Shown: positions 16,853-24,812 of the stretch, piece by piece
How the letters are laid out: each line of letters starts with the position of its first letter
Numbering within the stretch: position 1 is the stretch's first letter
Source of the DNA: Pseudomonadota bacterium
GTDB lineage: Bacteria; Pseudomonadota; Gammaproteobacteria; Competibacterales; Competibacteraceae
NCBI GenBank assembly: GCA_030917925.1
Contig: JAUPTV010000136.1
Span: 1-41,965 of the forward strand
Reading direction: 5' to 3'
Length of the DNA: 41,965 bases
Position numbers and translations under genes: made by a program
The notes under the pieces: generated by a model
Seen by the model: only the letters and a program-made list of their open reading frames with translations
Told to the model about the DNA's origin: nothing
Databases searched by the model: none

Positions 16853-17829
16853 GCGTTATTCCGGTTGATTTTCGCGCCCCACATCTGCATCACGGCGGGC
16901 TGAGTCCTGCGCATCACCCTGAATCCCCGTTAGCGCTTTCGGCAACGATGCTGGGGGCGGCGTTGTATATGCCGGCCCATCGGGCGGATTTGGCGACGTT
17001 AGCGCACGGGCCGAAACGCTCTACTGCCCGGTCGTTGATTTTCTGTACGGAAGACGCCGTGCATGAGCGCGATTTGGAGATGGCGCTACATCAGTTGGCG
17101 ACGTTGTTGCCGAAACTGGAGCCTGAACCGCCGTTCCGGTTCATTCGTCCCCGAACCCCGGCCGTGTTGCGGCGCTTGCTGCGGATGGAGGGAATTGAGC
17201 GGATTCAGGGCTTTGTGCTGCCGAAGTTTGGGCCACGGACACTGAGCGACTGGCTGCGGGTCTGGGATGATCGCTGTGGGCATTGGCTGATGCCGATTCT
17301 GGAAACTGCCGAGACGTTTGAGCGGCGTCAGATGGAAATCCTGCGCGACCTGCTGGACGATAGTGGGTTGCGGGAGCGGGTGTTGTGTCTGCGGATTGGC
17401 GGAAATGATTTGCTGAATCTGTTGGGTCTGCGCCGGGCGCGGGGGGCAACGATTTACGATACGCCACTGCGTGCGGTGATTACCGATTTGGTATGCGTCT
17501 TTCATCCTGCCGGGTATCGGTTGAGCGCCCCGGTGTTTGAGCGGCTGGATACGCCGGAGGTGCTGGTGCGGGAGGTGGAGGCGGATCTTCAGCACGGTCT
17601 GGTCGGCAAGACCGCGATTCACCCGGCGCAGATTCCGGTGATCGAATCGCTCTATCAGGTTTCCCGCGAGGATTACGAACTGGCGTCGGCGGTGCTGGCC
17701 CCGGAAGCGGCAGCGGTGTTCAAGCTGCATGAGACGTTTTGCGAACCGGCCACGCATCGCCGCTGGGCGGTGGGAATATTGGAACGGGCGCGGGTGTTTG
17801 GGGTGGCCTCTTTCGCCCATCAGGATTGA
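16849..17829 (+). CDS. HpcH/HpaI aldolase / citrate lyase-like protein (Ter-associated)
   Basis: A 326-residue TIM-barrel lyase-like protein, last of the five overlapping genes. Visible motifs are RSLIFCTEDAVHERD near the N-terminus, GFVLPKFGPRT in the middle, LCLRIGGNDLLNLLGLRR (expected metal/acyl site region) and GKTAIHPAQIPVIES near the C-terminus, as in CitE-like proteins. In this context it is thought to make or break a C-C bond in the metabolite assembled by the other four enzymes. It belongs to the same superfamily as malyl-CoA lyase, but its operon and divergent sequence argue against it being the missing lyase of the EMC pathway. Start by ATGA overlap. Confidence 0.82.
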   Translation: MSVIPVDFRAPHLHHGGLSPAHHPESPLALSATMLGAALYMPAHRADLATLAHGPKRSTARSLIFCTEDAVHERDLEMALHQLATLLPKLEPEPPFRFIRPRTPAVLRRLLRMEGIERIQGFVLPKFGPRTLSDWLRVWDDRCGHWLMPILETAETFERRQMEILRDLLDDSGLRERVLCLRIGGNDLLNLLGLRRARGATIYDTPLRAVITDLVCVFHPAGYRLSAPVFERLDTPEVLVREVEADLQHGLVGKTAIHPAQIPVIESLYQVSREDYELASAVLAPEAAAVFKLHETFCEPATHRRWAVGILERARVFGVASFAHQD

Positions 17830-17874
17830 TAGTCTTGCTCACTAAAGCATCCACGATTAACGGGAGGAGTCGCC

Positions 17875-17994
17875 ATGTCCCGACCGGCTGAACAATTCAT
17901 TACCGCCGCTGATTATCTGGCGTTGGAACGCCATAAATTTGCAGTATCAGCGGATGCCTTAGGCCATTTCCTGAAAAGAGGATACCCGCACTGA
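17875..17994 (+). pseudogene. Truncated Uma2-family endonuclease gene
   Basis: A 39-codon frame (MSRPAEQFITAADYLALERH, continuing KFAVSADALGHFLKRGYPH) begins after a strong GGGAGGAG. The opening matches the usual N-terminus of Uma2 (DUF820) nuclease-like proteins, where ITAADYLALE is followed by E..KHEYL; here the match stops and the frame closes. The catalytic PD-(D/E)XK region is absent, so this is a 5' remnant, probably left by deletion. Confidence 0.6.
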
Positions 17995-18023
17995 TCCTCA
18001 CTCCAGCCAAACGTGAGAATTTT

Positions 18024-18084
18024 AGCCACAGAATGACACAGAAAAAGAGAGAAATTTTCGTGTTTTTTTCGTGTTTTTCGTGGT
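18024..18084. repeat. Short direct repeats downstream of the Uma2 remnant
   Basis: TTTTCGTG occurs three times (18055-18062, 18066-18073, 18075-18082), and CACAGAA-type words occur twice just before (around 18027-18044). The T-rich phrase with CGTG is of a kind seen repeatedly in intergenic DNA of related genomes. There is no coding potential here. Confidence 0.5.
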
Positions 18085-18136
18085 TAATCTCTGGAATGAT
18101 GATCGATACTCGGTATCTTCATTATGAGAAATGACC

Positions 18137-19423
18137 TTAATGCACAGCCCGCGCCGCCCCCGGCACATCAGCAACCGTCGCTGACCGCAGGCTCCGCCCG
18201 GTTTCCGAATACAGCAGACGCCCCGGATGCAACACTTGCCGTTCTGTCCCCTGTTCCGCGCAGCGCTGCATCAATCGGTCAATGATGACGTTGATCCCCT
18301 GGGGCCGCAGCGGATAGTGATGTTCCAGTCGCAGCAACTGATCGCCCGCATCCAGGCTCCTCACCGTATAGGCCAGCGTCCCCAGTTCCGGATCGGCGTG
18401 ATGCGTGATCGTCATCTGCTGTTCCGGCGCTTCCCGGTCGTTCTGGAAAATCGCCTCAACCAGATAATCCCCGGACAAACAGGGAATCTCCCGCATGGCG
18501 ACTTTCGCCGCATCGCCGGCCGCTGTCGCCAGTTTTTCTTCCAGTTGCGGATTGGCCAGCACCCAGCGGACCTCCAGGCCATAGGCGTCCAGCGCTATTG
18601 CGTATTGTCGTTGCAGCCGCGCCCAGCGTTGATAACCTTCACCTAATTTGGCCACGGACAGTGTGCGGCCCGGCCCGAACTGCGCCCAGTCGTCAAACGT
18701 GTAGAACAGGGTATGAGCATGATCGCCTTCGACCAGAAAGCGGTTGCCGCCTTCCAGAGTTGCAGAGCGGACGCCGGGCCGGGCAAACCAGGCTTGTTCC
18801 AGCAAGTCCCACAGCGGTAACAAATCATGGCTTTCCAGTTGCACCCGCAGCAGGGCGCACAGATCGCCAATCGTCGCGAAGGACAGATTCAGCGCGGTCA
18901 GACCGAACGCCTGTTGCACCGCTTCACGGGTCGCTGGGGAGACCTCGCCATTTTGCAGCAGGCGGTCCTCCATGATCCGGGCCACCCGGCCCAATGCCTC
19001 GCGGGGACCGACAAAGCAGAAGGGCAAGAGCAACAGCGGGCCAGAACCGGGACGCCGCTGCGGATCAATCGCGGCAACCGGCAAATAGCCGCTGTCCGAA
19101 CCGAGCGCCATCACTGACGGGGTAAAGCCGCCCTGTAAACTGCGGCGATACAGGTCAGCGAGCGCTTCAATCAACGGGAAGCCCGGCTGCAGAATCTCGG
19201 TCTGGTCGTATAAAGCGCCGGGCAGAATCAGCCCCAGTTGCTCAATGCCATCGAGAATATGATTCAAATCCTTGGCCAGGTGGCCAGCCAGCGCGTCGGT
19301 CGCCGTCACACTGAGCGGGGCCGGGGGAATGCCGGACGGGTCGGCTTCCTGAGTATCCAGTTCGATAACCAGCAGGCCAGCGTAATGACCGAGGGCGGAA
19401 ATGGCGAGGTCGTTGATAGCCAC
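18137..19423 (-). CDS. Hypothetical protein, 428 residues
   Basis: I do not recognise this protein. It is acidic, soluble, without signal peptide or membrane segments. It contains a Pro/Leu-rich N-terminal half with GPLLLLPFCFVGPREALGRVARIMEDRLL, and a C-terminal half with several Trp/Tyr-rich stretches (LFYTFDDWAQFGPG, YQRWARLQRQYAIALDAYGLEVRWVL). The codon usage and GC match the neighbouring chromosomal genes and the frame is intact over 1.3 kb, so it is very probably a real gene. It stands alone between the Uma2 remnant and vapBC on the same strand as the latter, with 67 bases to vapC. An effector or structural role cannot be inferred. Confidence 0.7.
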   Translation of the reverse strand: MAINDLAISALGHYAGLLVIELDTQEADPSGIPPAPLSVTATDALAGHLAKDLNHILDGIEQLGLILPGALYDQTEILQPGFPLIEALADLYRRSLQGGFTPSVMALGSDSGYLPVAAIDPQRRPGSGPLLLLPFCFVGPREALGRVARIMEDRLLQNGEVSPATREAVQQAFGLTALNLSFATIGDLCALLRVQLESHDLLPLWDLLEQAWFARPGVRSATLEGGNRFLVEGDHAHTLFYTFDDWAQFGPGRTLSVAKLGEGYQRWARLQRQYAIALDAYGLEVRWVLANPQLEEKLATAAGDAAKVAMREIPCLSGDYLVEAIFQNDREAPEQQMTITHHADPELGTLAYTVRSLDAGDQLLRLEHHYPLRPQGINVIIDRLMQRCAEQGTERQVLHPGRLLYSETGRSLRSATVADVPGAARAVH

Positions 19424-19490
19424 AGTAAATCTCTTGAGCGCGGCGTCCAGGAAGGCAGCCGGTGAATGGGAAGGAGGCGTAAAGTGGGCA

Positions 19491-19895
19491 TTATAGGGGG
19501 CATGGATGGACGGGACGCAAACCCAAATGTTTCACGAAGGGGTCAAAATCCCGGTCGCTGTAAAGCAGGGCAAGGTCGCTTTCAATACAGCGTGTCGCAA
19601 TCAGCGTGTCGATGGTTTTCCTGACGGTTACGCCGAGTGTCCGCAGCGTGCGGAAATTTCGCGCGGCCTGGATCGCGACCTCCAGTCCCCCAATCTCGAT
19701 AACTTCCAGAGAAGTCAATAACTTTCGAGCTTGGTTAAAATCCTGATTACCGGCAAATCCTTGTAGCACTTCAACCAGGATGAGGTCGCCAACGGCCAGT
19801 GGCTCCGTACCCAGCAAAGCATCCAGGCAGTCGGTTTGTGGGGTTGTAGTTCCCCGGAAATAGTCGATCCAGACGCTGGAATCGACCAGAATCAT
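19491..19895 (-). CDS. vapC: VapC-type PIN-domain toxin
   Basis: A 134-residue PIN-domain ribonuclease, the toxin of a type II toxin-antitoxin pair. The acidic metal-binding residues are present: D5 in ILVDSSVWIDYF, E42 in LVEVLQGF, D96 in KTIDTLIATRC and D114 in LYSDRDFDPF. VapC enzymes cleave specific RNAs such as initiator tRNA or the sarcin-ricin loop; this one's target is unknown. The gene overlaps the antitoxin by four bases (ATGA), so its translation depends on vapB. Confidence 0.9.
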   Translation of the reverse strand: MILVDSSVWIDYFRGTTTPQTDCLDALLGTEPLAVGDLILVEVLQGFAGNQDFNQARKLLTSLEVIEIGGLEVAIQAARNFRTLRTLGVTVRKTIDTLIATRCIESDLALLYSDRDFDPFVKHLGLRPVHPCPL

Positions 19896-20086
19896 GAGTC
19901 GGTTCTCATGGCGTCGAGATCGCCTTGCCAGTTCAACTGGCCCCGGAAGCGTCGAATCTCCTCCTGTTGGCGCAACCGCAACAAGGTGCGCAGGCCCAAA
20001 TCAACCACTTCGCGCTTGGTTTTGAGCCGGGTCAGGCGCAAAGCGTCTTTCATCAACTGGTCATCAATCACAATATTCGTGCGCAT
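19892..20086 (-). CDS. vapB: VapB-type antitoxin
   Basis: A 64-residue antitoxin. The N-terminus MRTNIVIDDQLMKDALRLT is the ribbon-helix-helix DNA-binding type (VapB family 2, MRTNIVID-like), followed by KTKREVVDLGLRTLLRL. The C-terminal tail (RRFRGQLNWQGDLDAMRTD) is the segment that usually wraps the toxin. The frame extends 21 codons upstream to 20149, but the family start is the ATG at 20086. VapB normally represses its own promoter, which should lie just upstream. Confidence 0.87.
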   Translation of the reverse strand: MRTNIVIDDQLMKDALRLTRLKTKREVVDLGLRTLLRLRQQEEIRRFRGQLNWQGDLDAMRTDS

Positions 20087-20317
20087 GATGTGTATTTCTC
20101 GTAAATATTTTGTGTATGTTAAAGCTCGGCGGAACATGGCGCAACTCAAGAAAAATCGGAGGCTTGAACATGAGCAATTTAGCTTGGAAATTTTTGCTGC
20201 TCGCCCCGTTCAAAACCTTGTGCTTAAAAAACGGTTTCAGCCTAAACTTCGCACTTAGAGCCTTACTCATTTCAGGGTTTTTGTGAAAATTCGCTACCAC
20301 CATCATGAGGTCATCCG

Positions 20318-22039
20318 ATGTCTGCATCGATCCAGAATCCCGCAGAACAGTTGCAGCAGGCCGCTTTGGCTCTGGACGCCGTCCAAAAGGCGCTGGACTA
20401 TTCGCTGGCGGACGTGAAAGAACGCTCCCAGAAAGCCGATGGCAAAATCTCCGCCGCGCTGCTCGACCAGCATCAACTGGTCAGTTACGACCTGTCGCTA
20501 TCCTGTGCAGAAGTGACCGGTGCCCGCTTTAGCCTGGATTACGCAAAACGGGCGCGGACTGCTGGCGGCGGTTCGGCCAGTGAACTGACACTGGAGGAAC
20601 GCTTCGCGCTGCTGTTCACCGCTGAAGCGCTACAGGGCATTCGTAACCGGTTGAGCGCCCGCCCCGCCGACTTCGGGCTGAACGATCAGTGGCTGGGCGC
20701 AACGGTCGATCATATTGCGGTGCGGCAGTTTTGCCTGACGCAACTGGCTGCGGTTAAAGTCGCTGAACTGGGCCAGTTAATGCGCGCTCAGGGCGGCGTC
20801 ACTGGCGCTTATTTGCTGGACGATCATCACGAGATGATGCGTGAAACCTTCCGGCGCGTCGCGGAAGAAGTGGTGATGCCCCTGGCCGAAGAAATTCACC
20901 GCCACGATCTCGACATTCCCGCGACGATTATCGATCAACTCAAGGATCTGGGCTGCTTCGGTATTTCCATCCCGGAACGCTTCGGCGGCATCCAGAGCGA
21001 TGAGCAGGAAGACAATCTGGGCATGATCGTGGTCACGGAAGAACTCACGCGGGGTTCGCTGGGCGCGGCAGGCAGTCTGATTACACGTCCGGAAATTCTG
21101 GCCAAGGCGCTGTTGAAGGGCGGTACCGAGGAACAGAAATTGAAATGGCTGCCGCAACTGGCCACTGGCGATCTGCTCTGCGCCGTCGCGGTCACGGAAC
21201 CCAATTACGGTTCAGACGTGGCCAACATGCGCTTGAAAGCCACTAAAACTGAAGGCGGCTGGTTGCTGAATGGTGCCAAGACGTGGTGTACCTTCGGCGG
21301 TCGCGCTGGAGTGTTACTGGTGCTGGCCCGCACCAACCCGGACCTGTCGCTGGGCCATCGCGGGTTGTCGATGTTCCTGCTGGAAAAGCCGGATTATTCC
21401 GGGCACAAGTTCGAGTTTGTCCAGCCGGAAGGCGGCAAGCTGGCCGGCAAGGCGATTGCCACCATCGGCTATCGCGGGATGCACTCGTTTGATCTGTTCT
21501 TCGATAACGTGTTTATTCCTGACGAGAACCTGTTGGGCGGACCGGACGGTGAGGGCAAGGGCTTTTACTTCACCATGGCCGGTTTCGCGGGTGGACGTAT
21601 CCAGACCGCTGCCCGTGCGGTCGGTGTGATGCAGGCGGCTTATGAGAAAGCGCTGAGCTACGCGCAGGAACGCATGGTGTTCGGCTATCCGATTGGCGAC
21701 TACCAGTTGACTCAGGTCAAGCTGGCGCGGATGGCAACCTATCTGGCGGTCGGTCGGCAGTTCACCTATTCCGTGGGCCGCTTGATGGACAAAGGTGAAG
21801 GCGATATGGAAGCCAGCATGGTCAAGTTCTTTACCTGCAAAACCGCCGAATGGGTGACCCGCGAGGCGTTGCAGATTCACGGCGGAATGGGCTATGCCGA
21901 AGAAACGCCGGTTAGCCGCTATTTCATTGACGCCCGGGTGTTGTCAATTTTCGAGGGCGCCGAAGAGACGCTGGCGCTGAAGGTGATTACCCGCTCGCTG
22001 GTGGATAATGCAAAGGCCAAGGCCGAGGTGGAGAAATAA
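20318..22039 (+). CDS. mcd: (2S)-methylsuccinyl-CoA dehydrogenase
   Basis: Oxidises methylsuccinyl-CoA to mesaconyl-CoA in the ethylmalonyl-CoA pathway. The 573-residue protein has an acyl-CoA dehydrogenase core preceded by an extra helical domain of about 150 residues (from MSASIQNPAEQLQQAALALD), which separates Mcd from ordinary 380-residue acyl-CoA dehydrogenases. Core features are LCAVAVTEPNYGSDVANMRL, WLLNGAKTWCTFGGRA, the FAD region near QIHGGMGYAEETPVSRYF and FEGAEETLALKVI at the C-terminus. The neighbouring mch, ecm and ccr genes strongly support this substrate. It would pass electrons to electron-transfer flavoprotein, not encoded here. The gene ends three bases before mch. Confidence 0.9.
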   Translation: MSASIQNPAEQLQQAALALDAVQKALDYSLADVKERSQKADGKISAALLDQHQLVSYDLSLSCAEVTGARFSLDYAKRARTAGGGSASELTLEERFALLFTAEALQGIRNRLSARPADFGLNDQWLGATVDHIAVRQFCLTQLAAVKVAELGQLMRAQGGVTGAYLLDDHHEMMRETFRRVAEEVVMPLAEEIHRHDLDIPATIIDQLKDLGCFGISIPERFGGIQSDEQEDNLGMIVVTEELTRGSLGAAGSLITRPEILAKALLKGGTEEQKLKWLPQLATGDLLCAVAVTEPNYGSDVANMRLKATKTEGGWLLNGAKTWCTFGGRAGVLLVLARTNPDLSLGHRGLSMFLLEKPDYSGHKFEFVQPEGGKLAGKAIATIGYRGMHSFDLFFDNVFIPDENLLGGPDGEGKGFYFTMAGFAGGRIQTAARAVGVMQAAYEKALSYAQERMVFGYPIGDYQLTQVKLARMATYLAVGRQFTYSVGRLMDKGEGDMEASMVKFFTCKTAEWVTREALQIHGGMGYAEETPVSRYFIDARVLSIFEGAEETLALKVITRSLVDNAKAKAEVEK

Positions 22040-22042
22040 ATC

Positions 22043-23218
22043 ATGAGCTTCTCGATGCGATTAGCCACTGAACAACCCGAAGTCGCCGGTTCCGTAGCGG
22101 TGAATCTGGAATGGGCGCGGCGTCCGCAGTATGGGCGCTATCTCGATGAGTTTGTGCCGGGACAGGTCTTTGTCCATCCGCGTGGCTACACCTTTGAACG
22201 CGGCCCGATGCTGGACTTCGCCCGGGTGTTCATGCAGTGCAACCCGCTGTATCTGAATCTGGAATACGCCAAGGCGCACGGCTTCCCGGATCTGCCCGCC
22301 AGCCCGCAGATGGTGTTCAACGTGGTGCTGTCGCTGGGTGTGCATAATGATTCGGAGAAGGCGATTGCCAATCTGGGTTATTACAACGTCCAGTTCCTGC
22401 GGCCGGTCTATCCGGGCGACACCCTGCGCGGCTATACCAAAGTCATGGACCGTAAGGCGCGTGGCGAGGACAAGCCGGGGATCGTGCTGATTCGCACTCT
22501 GGGGGTGAATCAGCATAACCAGGTGGTGTTGCAGTATGAGCGCAAGATTATGGTCGGCTATCGCGGCGACCGTCTGCCGACGACCCCCGCGCCGACAACG
22601 CCGGTGGACTTCCCGTGGGTGGAGCATCCGGTGGCGGAATTGCCGATTAATGGTGGCGGTTATCGGAGCCAGTTGACCGGCCCAAATACTTATTTCGAGG
22701 ATTTCTCCCTCGGTGATCTGATCGTTCATACCAATGGCCGCACGATTACTGATGAGCACATGGCCTGGACATATCTGGTGGGGAATACTCACCCGTTGCA
22801 TTTTGACCGGGTGTACAGCACCGGCCTGTCCGGCAAGATGAGCGGCGAACCGATTGTCTATGGCGGGCTAGTGTTTGCCTGGCTGGAAGGACTGGCCAGT
22901 CGCGATGTGAGCGAAAATGCGCTGTGGGAACTGGGCTTCACCGAGGGTTATCACACGCAACCGGCGGTGTCTGGCGATACGGTGGCCGCACTGTCGCGGG
23001 TGGTGGCGACCGAGGCGTTACCGAATAACGATGCAACGGGCATCGTGACTTTCCAGTTTATCGGCGTGAAGAATATCAGTGCTTCGGCGGCGCTGGAGAC
23101 TTACGGCGCTGATCTGTTTATCAAGGAGAATGATAAACAGAAATTGAGCAAGGAAAAGCTAAGCAACAAGATCTTTGAGATTGAACGGCGGTTGCTGATT
23201 AAACGGCGTCCGGCGTGA
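22043..23218 (+). CDS. mch: Mesaconyl-CoA hydratase (double MaoC domain)
   Basis: Hydrates mesaconyl-CoA to beta-methylmalyl-CoA, the step after Mcd. The 391-residue protein contains two hotdog/MaoC-like halves. The first includes GQVFVHPRGYTFERGPMLDF, ARVFMQCNPLYLNLEYAKAH and FLRPVYPGDTL. The second includes DLIVHTNGRTITDEHMAWTY, VGNTHPLHFDRVY and GEPIVYGGLVFAWLEGL. In the second half, NTHPLHFD is a plausible catalytic Asp/His-type hydratase region. The C-terminal tail is lysine-rich and looks non-catalytic. It is probably co-transcribed with mcd. The AT-rich islet begins just after its stop codon. Confidence 0.88.
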   Translation: MSFSMRLATEQPEVAGSVAVNLEWARRPQYGRYLDEFVPGQVFVHPRGYTFERGPMLDFARVFMQCNPLYLNLEYAKAHGFPDLPASPQMVFNVVLSLGVHNDSEKAIANLGYYNVQFLRPVYPGDTLRGYTKVMDRKARGEDKPGIVLIRTLGVNQHNQVVLQYERKIMVGYRGDRLPTTPAPTTPVDFPWVEHPVAELPINGGGYRSQLTGPNTYFEDFSLGDLIVHTNGRTITDEHMAWTYLVGNTHPLHFDRVYSTGLSGKMSGEPIVYGGLVFAWLEGLASRDVSENALWELGFTEGYHTQPAVSGDTVAALSRVVATEALPNNDATGIVTFQFIGVKNISASAALETYGADLFIKENDKQKLSKEKLSNKIFEIERRLLIKRRPA

Positions 23219-23229
23219 AGTGAGAATAG

Positions 23230-23252
23230 CCCCTCCCTCGGAAGGGGGAGGG
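23230..23252. repeat. GC-rich hairpin after mch
   Basis: CCCTCCC (23231-23237) pairs with GGGAGGG (23246-23252), with inner T-G and C-G pairs closing a four-base loop. There is no T-tract. It belongs to the same loose family as the elements near 11420, 14660 and 29890, and marks the edge between the GC-rich chromosome and the AT-rich islet. Confidence 0.55.
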
Positions 23253-23287
23253 TACAAGCTTGTTACTACAACACAGGTAATAAAAAA

Positions 23288-23623
23288 ATGAGCCAACGTA
23301 CATCCGGTAAAAAAAAGCGCCCAGTTAATGAAGGATTAATAGTTAATAGTGAGATTAGTGTTAACGTAAAAATTCTTAAAGAAGGCGATCATGTTTTAAA
23401 TATTTGGTTTGAAAACAGCGTTATACAAATTGCGGTGAGACATAAAAACGAAGAAGTTGAAATATTTAGTCTTGAACCAGATGAGCAGGGACTACCATGT
23501 ATTAACTATAAACGAACTTGGTATATTTCTTTTGGTGATAGAGAAATTGAGATACTTGGTAATAGACAACCATCAGAAAATATTGATGGTTTAGAAGATG
23601 TTGTGAAAGTAACAACTTTTTAA
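23288..23623 (+). CDS. Hypothetical protein of the AT-rich islet
   Basis: A 111-residue protein of unknown family. It has a basic N-terminal tail (SQRTSGKKKRPVN) and then alternating hydrophobic/charged segments suggesting beta strands (ISVNVKILKEGDHVLNIWF, VIQIAVRHKNEEVEIFSLEP, TWYISFGDREIEILG). No catalytic motif is visible. An AGG lies 14 bases before the ATG. Only 19 bases separate it from the zinc-knuckle gene, so the two probably form an operon. It could be a nucleic-acid-binding accessory of its neighbours, but that is guesswork. Confidence 0.65.
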   Translation: MSQRTSGKKKRPVNEGLIVNSEISVNVKILKEGDHVLNIWFENSVIQIAVRHKNEEVEIFSLEPDEQGLPCINYKRTWYISFGDREIEILGNRQPSENIDGLEDVVKVTTF

Positions 23624-23642
23624 ATTAACAATTGGAGATGTT

Positions 23643-23969
23643 ATGAAAAGTAGAAAATGTAGTAATTGTCGTAAAAAAGGTCATGATAAGAGAAATTGTC
23701 CTGATAGAAAATCTGATTCTATCACTATTAATCCTTTTTCAGCAGATAAAGCTGATAAAAAGATAATATTTATAGGTGACGAGATAACCGAAGATCAAAG
23801 TAATAGTATTGCCAATGCCCTGAGAAAAATGAAGGAAATTGCCCCTAATGGCCGTTTTACTATAGTTCAGGGCAATAGGAAACAATTAACTAGACAACCA
23901 GAAAAACTATTGACTGAAGAAGTTAAAACAAAGCCTAGTAGAAAAAAACAAAGAAAAAAGAGGTGTTAA
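23643..23969 (+). CDS. CCHC zinc-knuckle protein
   Basis: A 108-residue basic protein. Its N-terminus contains a textbook zinc knuckle C-X2-C-X4-H-X4-C at C6, C9, H14 and C19 (KCSNCRKKGHDKRNCP), the form used by retroviral nucleocapsids and eukaryotic RNA-binding proteins and uncommon in bacteria. The middle has a strand-like KKIIFIGDEITEDQ and a helix (SIANALRKMKEIAPNG). The C-terminus is strongly basic (PSRKKQRKKRC). Single-stranded nucleic-acid binding is a reasonable inference. The ATG follows TTGGAG by seven bases. It stands directly before an HNH nuclease gene. Confidence 0.75.
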   Translation: MKSRKCSNCRKKGHDKRNCPDRKSDSITINPFSADKADKKIIFIGDEITEDQSNSIANALRKMKEIAPNGRFTIVQGNRKQLTRQPEKLLTEEVKTKPSRKKQRKKRC

Positions 23970-23973
23970 TGTG

Positions 23974-24204
23974 ATGTCAAATATAAGGCCATCTTCTCAT
24001 GTGAAAATTCAAAAATATGTAAAACAGGTAGAGTCTTATCAGTGTCTTGTTTGTGGTGTTATTAGCCGTAAATCTTGTGGACATCATCTAATTCCCTACT
24101 CTCAGGGAGGTCCAGCTAATTTACAAAATATGACTACTTTATGTGAGTCATGCCATCGAAAATATCATCGAGGTGAATTAAAAATAGATATTCATAGATT
24201 TTAG
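23974..24204 (+). CDS. HNH endonuclease, small
   Basis: A 76-residue protein made up almost entirely of an HNH (McrA-like) nuclease domain. Zinc-binding pairs are C24/C27 (CLVCG) and C57/C60 (CESCH); the catalytic segment GHHLIPYSQGGPANLQNM supplies His37/His38 and an Asn, and HRKYH the last histidine. Such domains nick or cut DNA in homing, phage packaging and restriction contexts. The ATG at 23974 is preferred to a GTG three bases earlier because AGAGGTG sits about eight bases before it. It starts four bases after the zinc-knuckle stop, implying coupled expression. Confidence 0.82.
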   Translation: MSNIRPSSHVKIQKYVKQVESYQCLVCGVISRKSCGHHLIPYSQGGPANLQNMTTLCESCHRKYHRGELKIDIHRF

Positions 24205-24334
24205 AAAAATAAAGTGGATGAGCGTAGCTAAATGCCGATAAAAATGTTATGTAATCGCTTGATCTACATATGACAGTACCTTTTCAAACTATTAGTAATT
24301 CACGGCCATTGAAACTTTTGCAGTTGGAAAATAA

Positions 24335-24508
24335 ATCCGCGAACTGGATCGTCTGAACAGAGTGTATGGCAAGGGACGCTGACGAAAACGAAAAGGTATT
24401 GCAACAATAAAGCTATCCGACGATTTGACTAGGCTGGCTGAAATACATTGGTATGAAGCTACGGGTATTGGACGGAAAGAACTCAAGATTAAGGGCTATT
24501 TGGATTGA
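24335..24508 (+). pseudogene. Broken small gene upstream of the 77-residue protein
   Basis: One frame reads IRELDRLNRVYGKGR, then a TGA stop (24380-24382), then RKRKGIATIKLSDDLTRLAE and IHWYEATGIGRKELKIKGYLD. The part after the stop has the look of a conserved C-terminus found in small proteins paired with the next gene in other bacteria (from memory). A further in-frame TAA lies just upstream (24332-24334), and no start is available, so the gene is a decayed 3' remnant. The stop is six bases before the ATG of the next gene, consistent with a former operon. Confidence 0.5.
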
Positions 24509-24513
24509 AATTT

Positions 24514-24747
24514 ATGAACGATAAGCAAGATACAAGCTGCTTTGTCATTTGCATCTATAATAACGGCTACGAGGTTTCGTTAGAGAAACGAAAACTCTAT
24601 GAAGTACTCCCTGATTTTGATGCTGCCAAGCACCACCAAATTAGAATCATTGACGAATCGGGAGAAGATTATCTTTATCCTCAAGATTACTTCATAGAGA
24701 TCGTGTTACCTCAAGCAGTAGAGAGTGCATTAGCTGAAGCTGCCTAG
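24514..24747 (+). CDS. Small conserved hypothetical protein, 77 residues
   Basis: The reading frame contains CFVICIYNNGYEVSLEKRKL, YEVLPDFDAAKHHQIRIIDE and SGEDYLYPQDYFIEIVLPQA. This pattern (GYE.SLE.RK.Y...PD..A...G/H..R.IDESGEDYLYP..YF) is familiar as a small conserved protein of unknown function, common in cyanobacteria and sporadic elsewhere, often next to another small gene. The fold may be a compact beta barrel. A TTG at 24505 is an alternative start, but the ATG at 24514 fits family lengths. Its usual partner upstream appears broken here. Confidence 0.65.
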   Translation: MNDKQDTSCFVICIYNNGYEVSLEKRKLYEVLPDFDAAKHHQIRIIDESGEDYLYPQDYFIEIVLPQAVESALAEAA

Positions 24748-24812
24748 AGGAATCGGTCTCTGAAAAAGTTTAACTGAAGTGGATTTTATCAAGTTAGGTA
24801 ATGTGATAAAAA

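Larger units (their letters stand above)
23285..24205 (+). other. AT-rich acquired islet with three small genes
   Basis: The base composition falls sharply here (roughly two thirds A+T by eye) and codons favour A/T endings, unlike mch before it and ecm after it. Three small genes run in one direction, each with its own ribosome site and short gaps: an unknown beta-rich protein, a CCHC zinc-knuckle protein and an HNH nuclease. No integrase, transposase or terminal repeats are seen. The islet interrupts the otherwise contiguous EMC genes. Confidence 0.75.

Noticed and set aside
16849-17829. Candidate malyl-CoA/beta-methylmalyl-CoA lyase completing the EMC pathway
   Set aside because: The protein belongs to the right superfamily, but it is the last gene of a tightly overlapping Ter-type operon and its motifs match the HpcH/HpaI-like member of that cluster rather than Mcl.
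18024-18084. CRISPR-like array from the repeated TTTTCGTG words
   Set aside because: Units are only 8 bases, spacers are 2-3 bases and irregular, and no cas gene is present.
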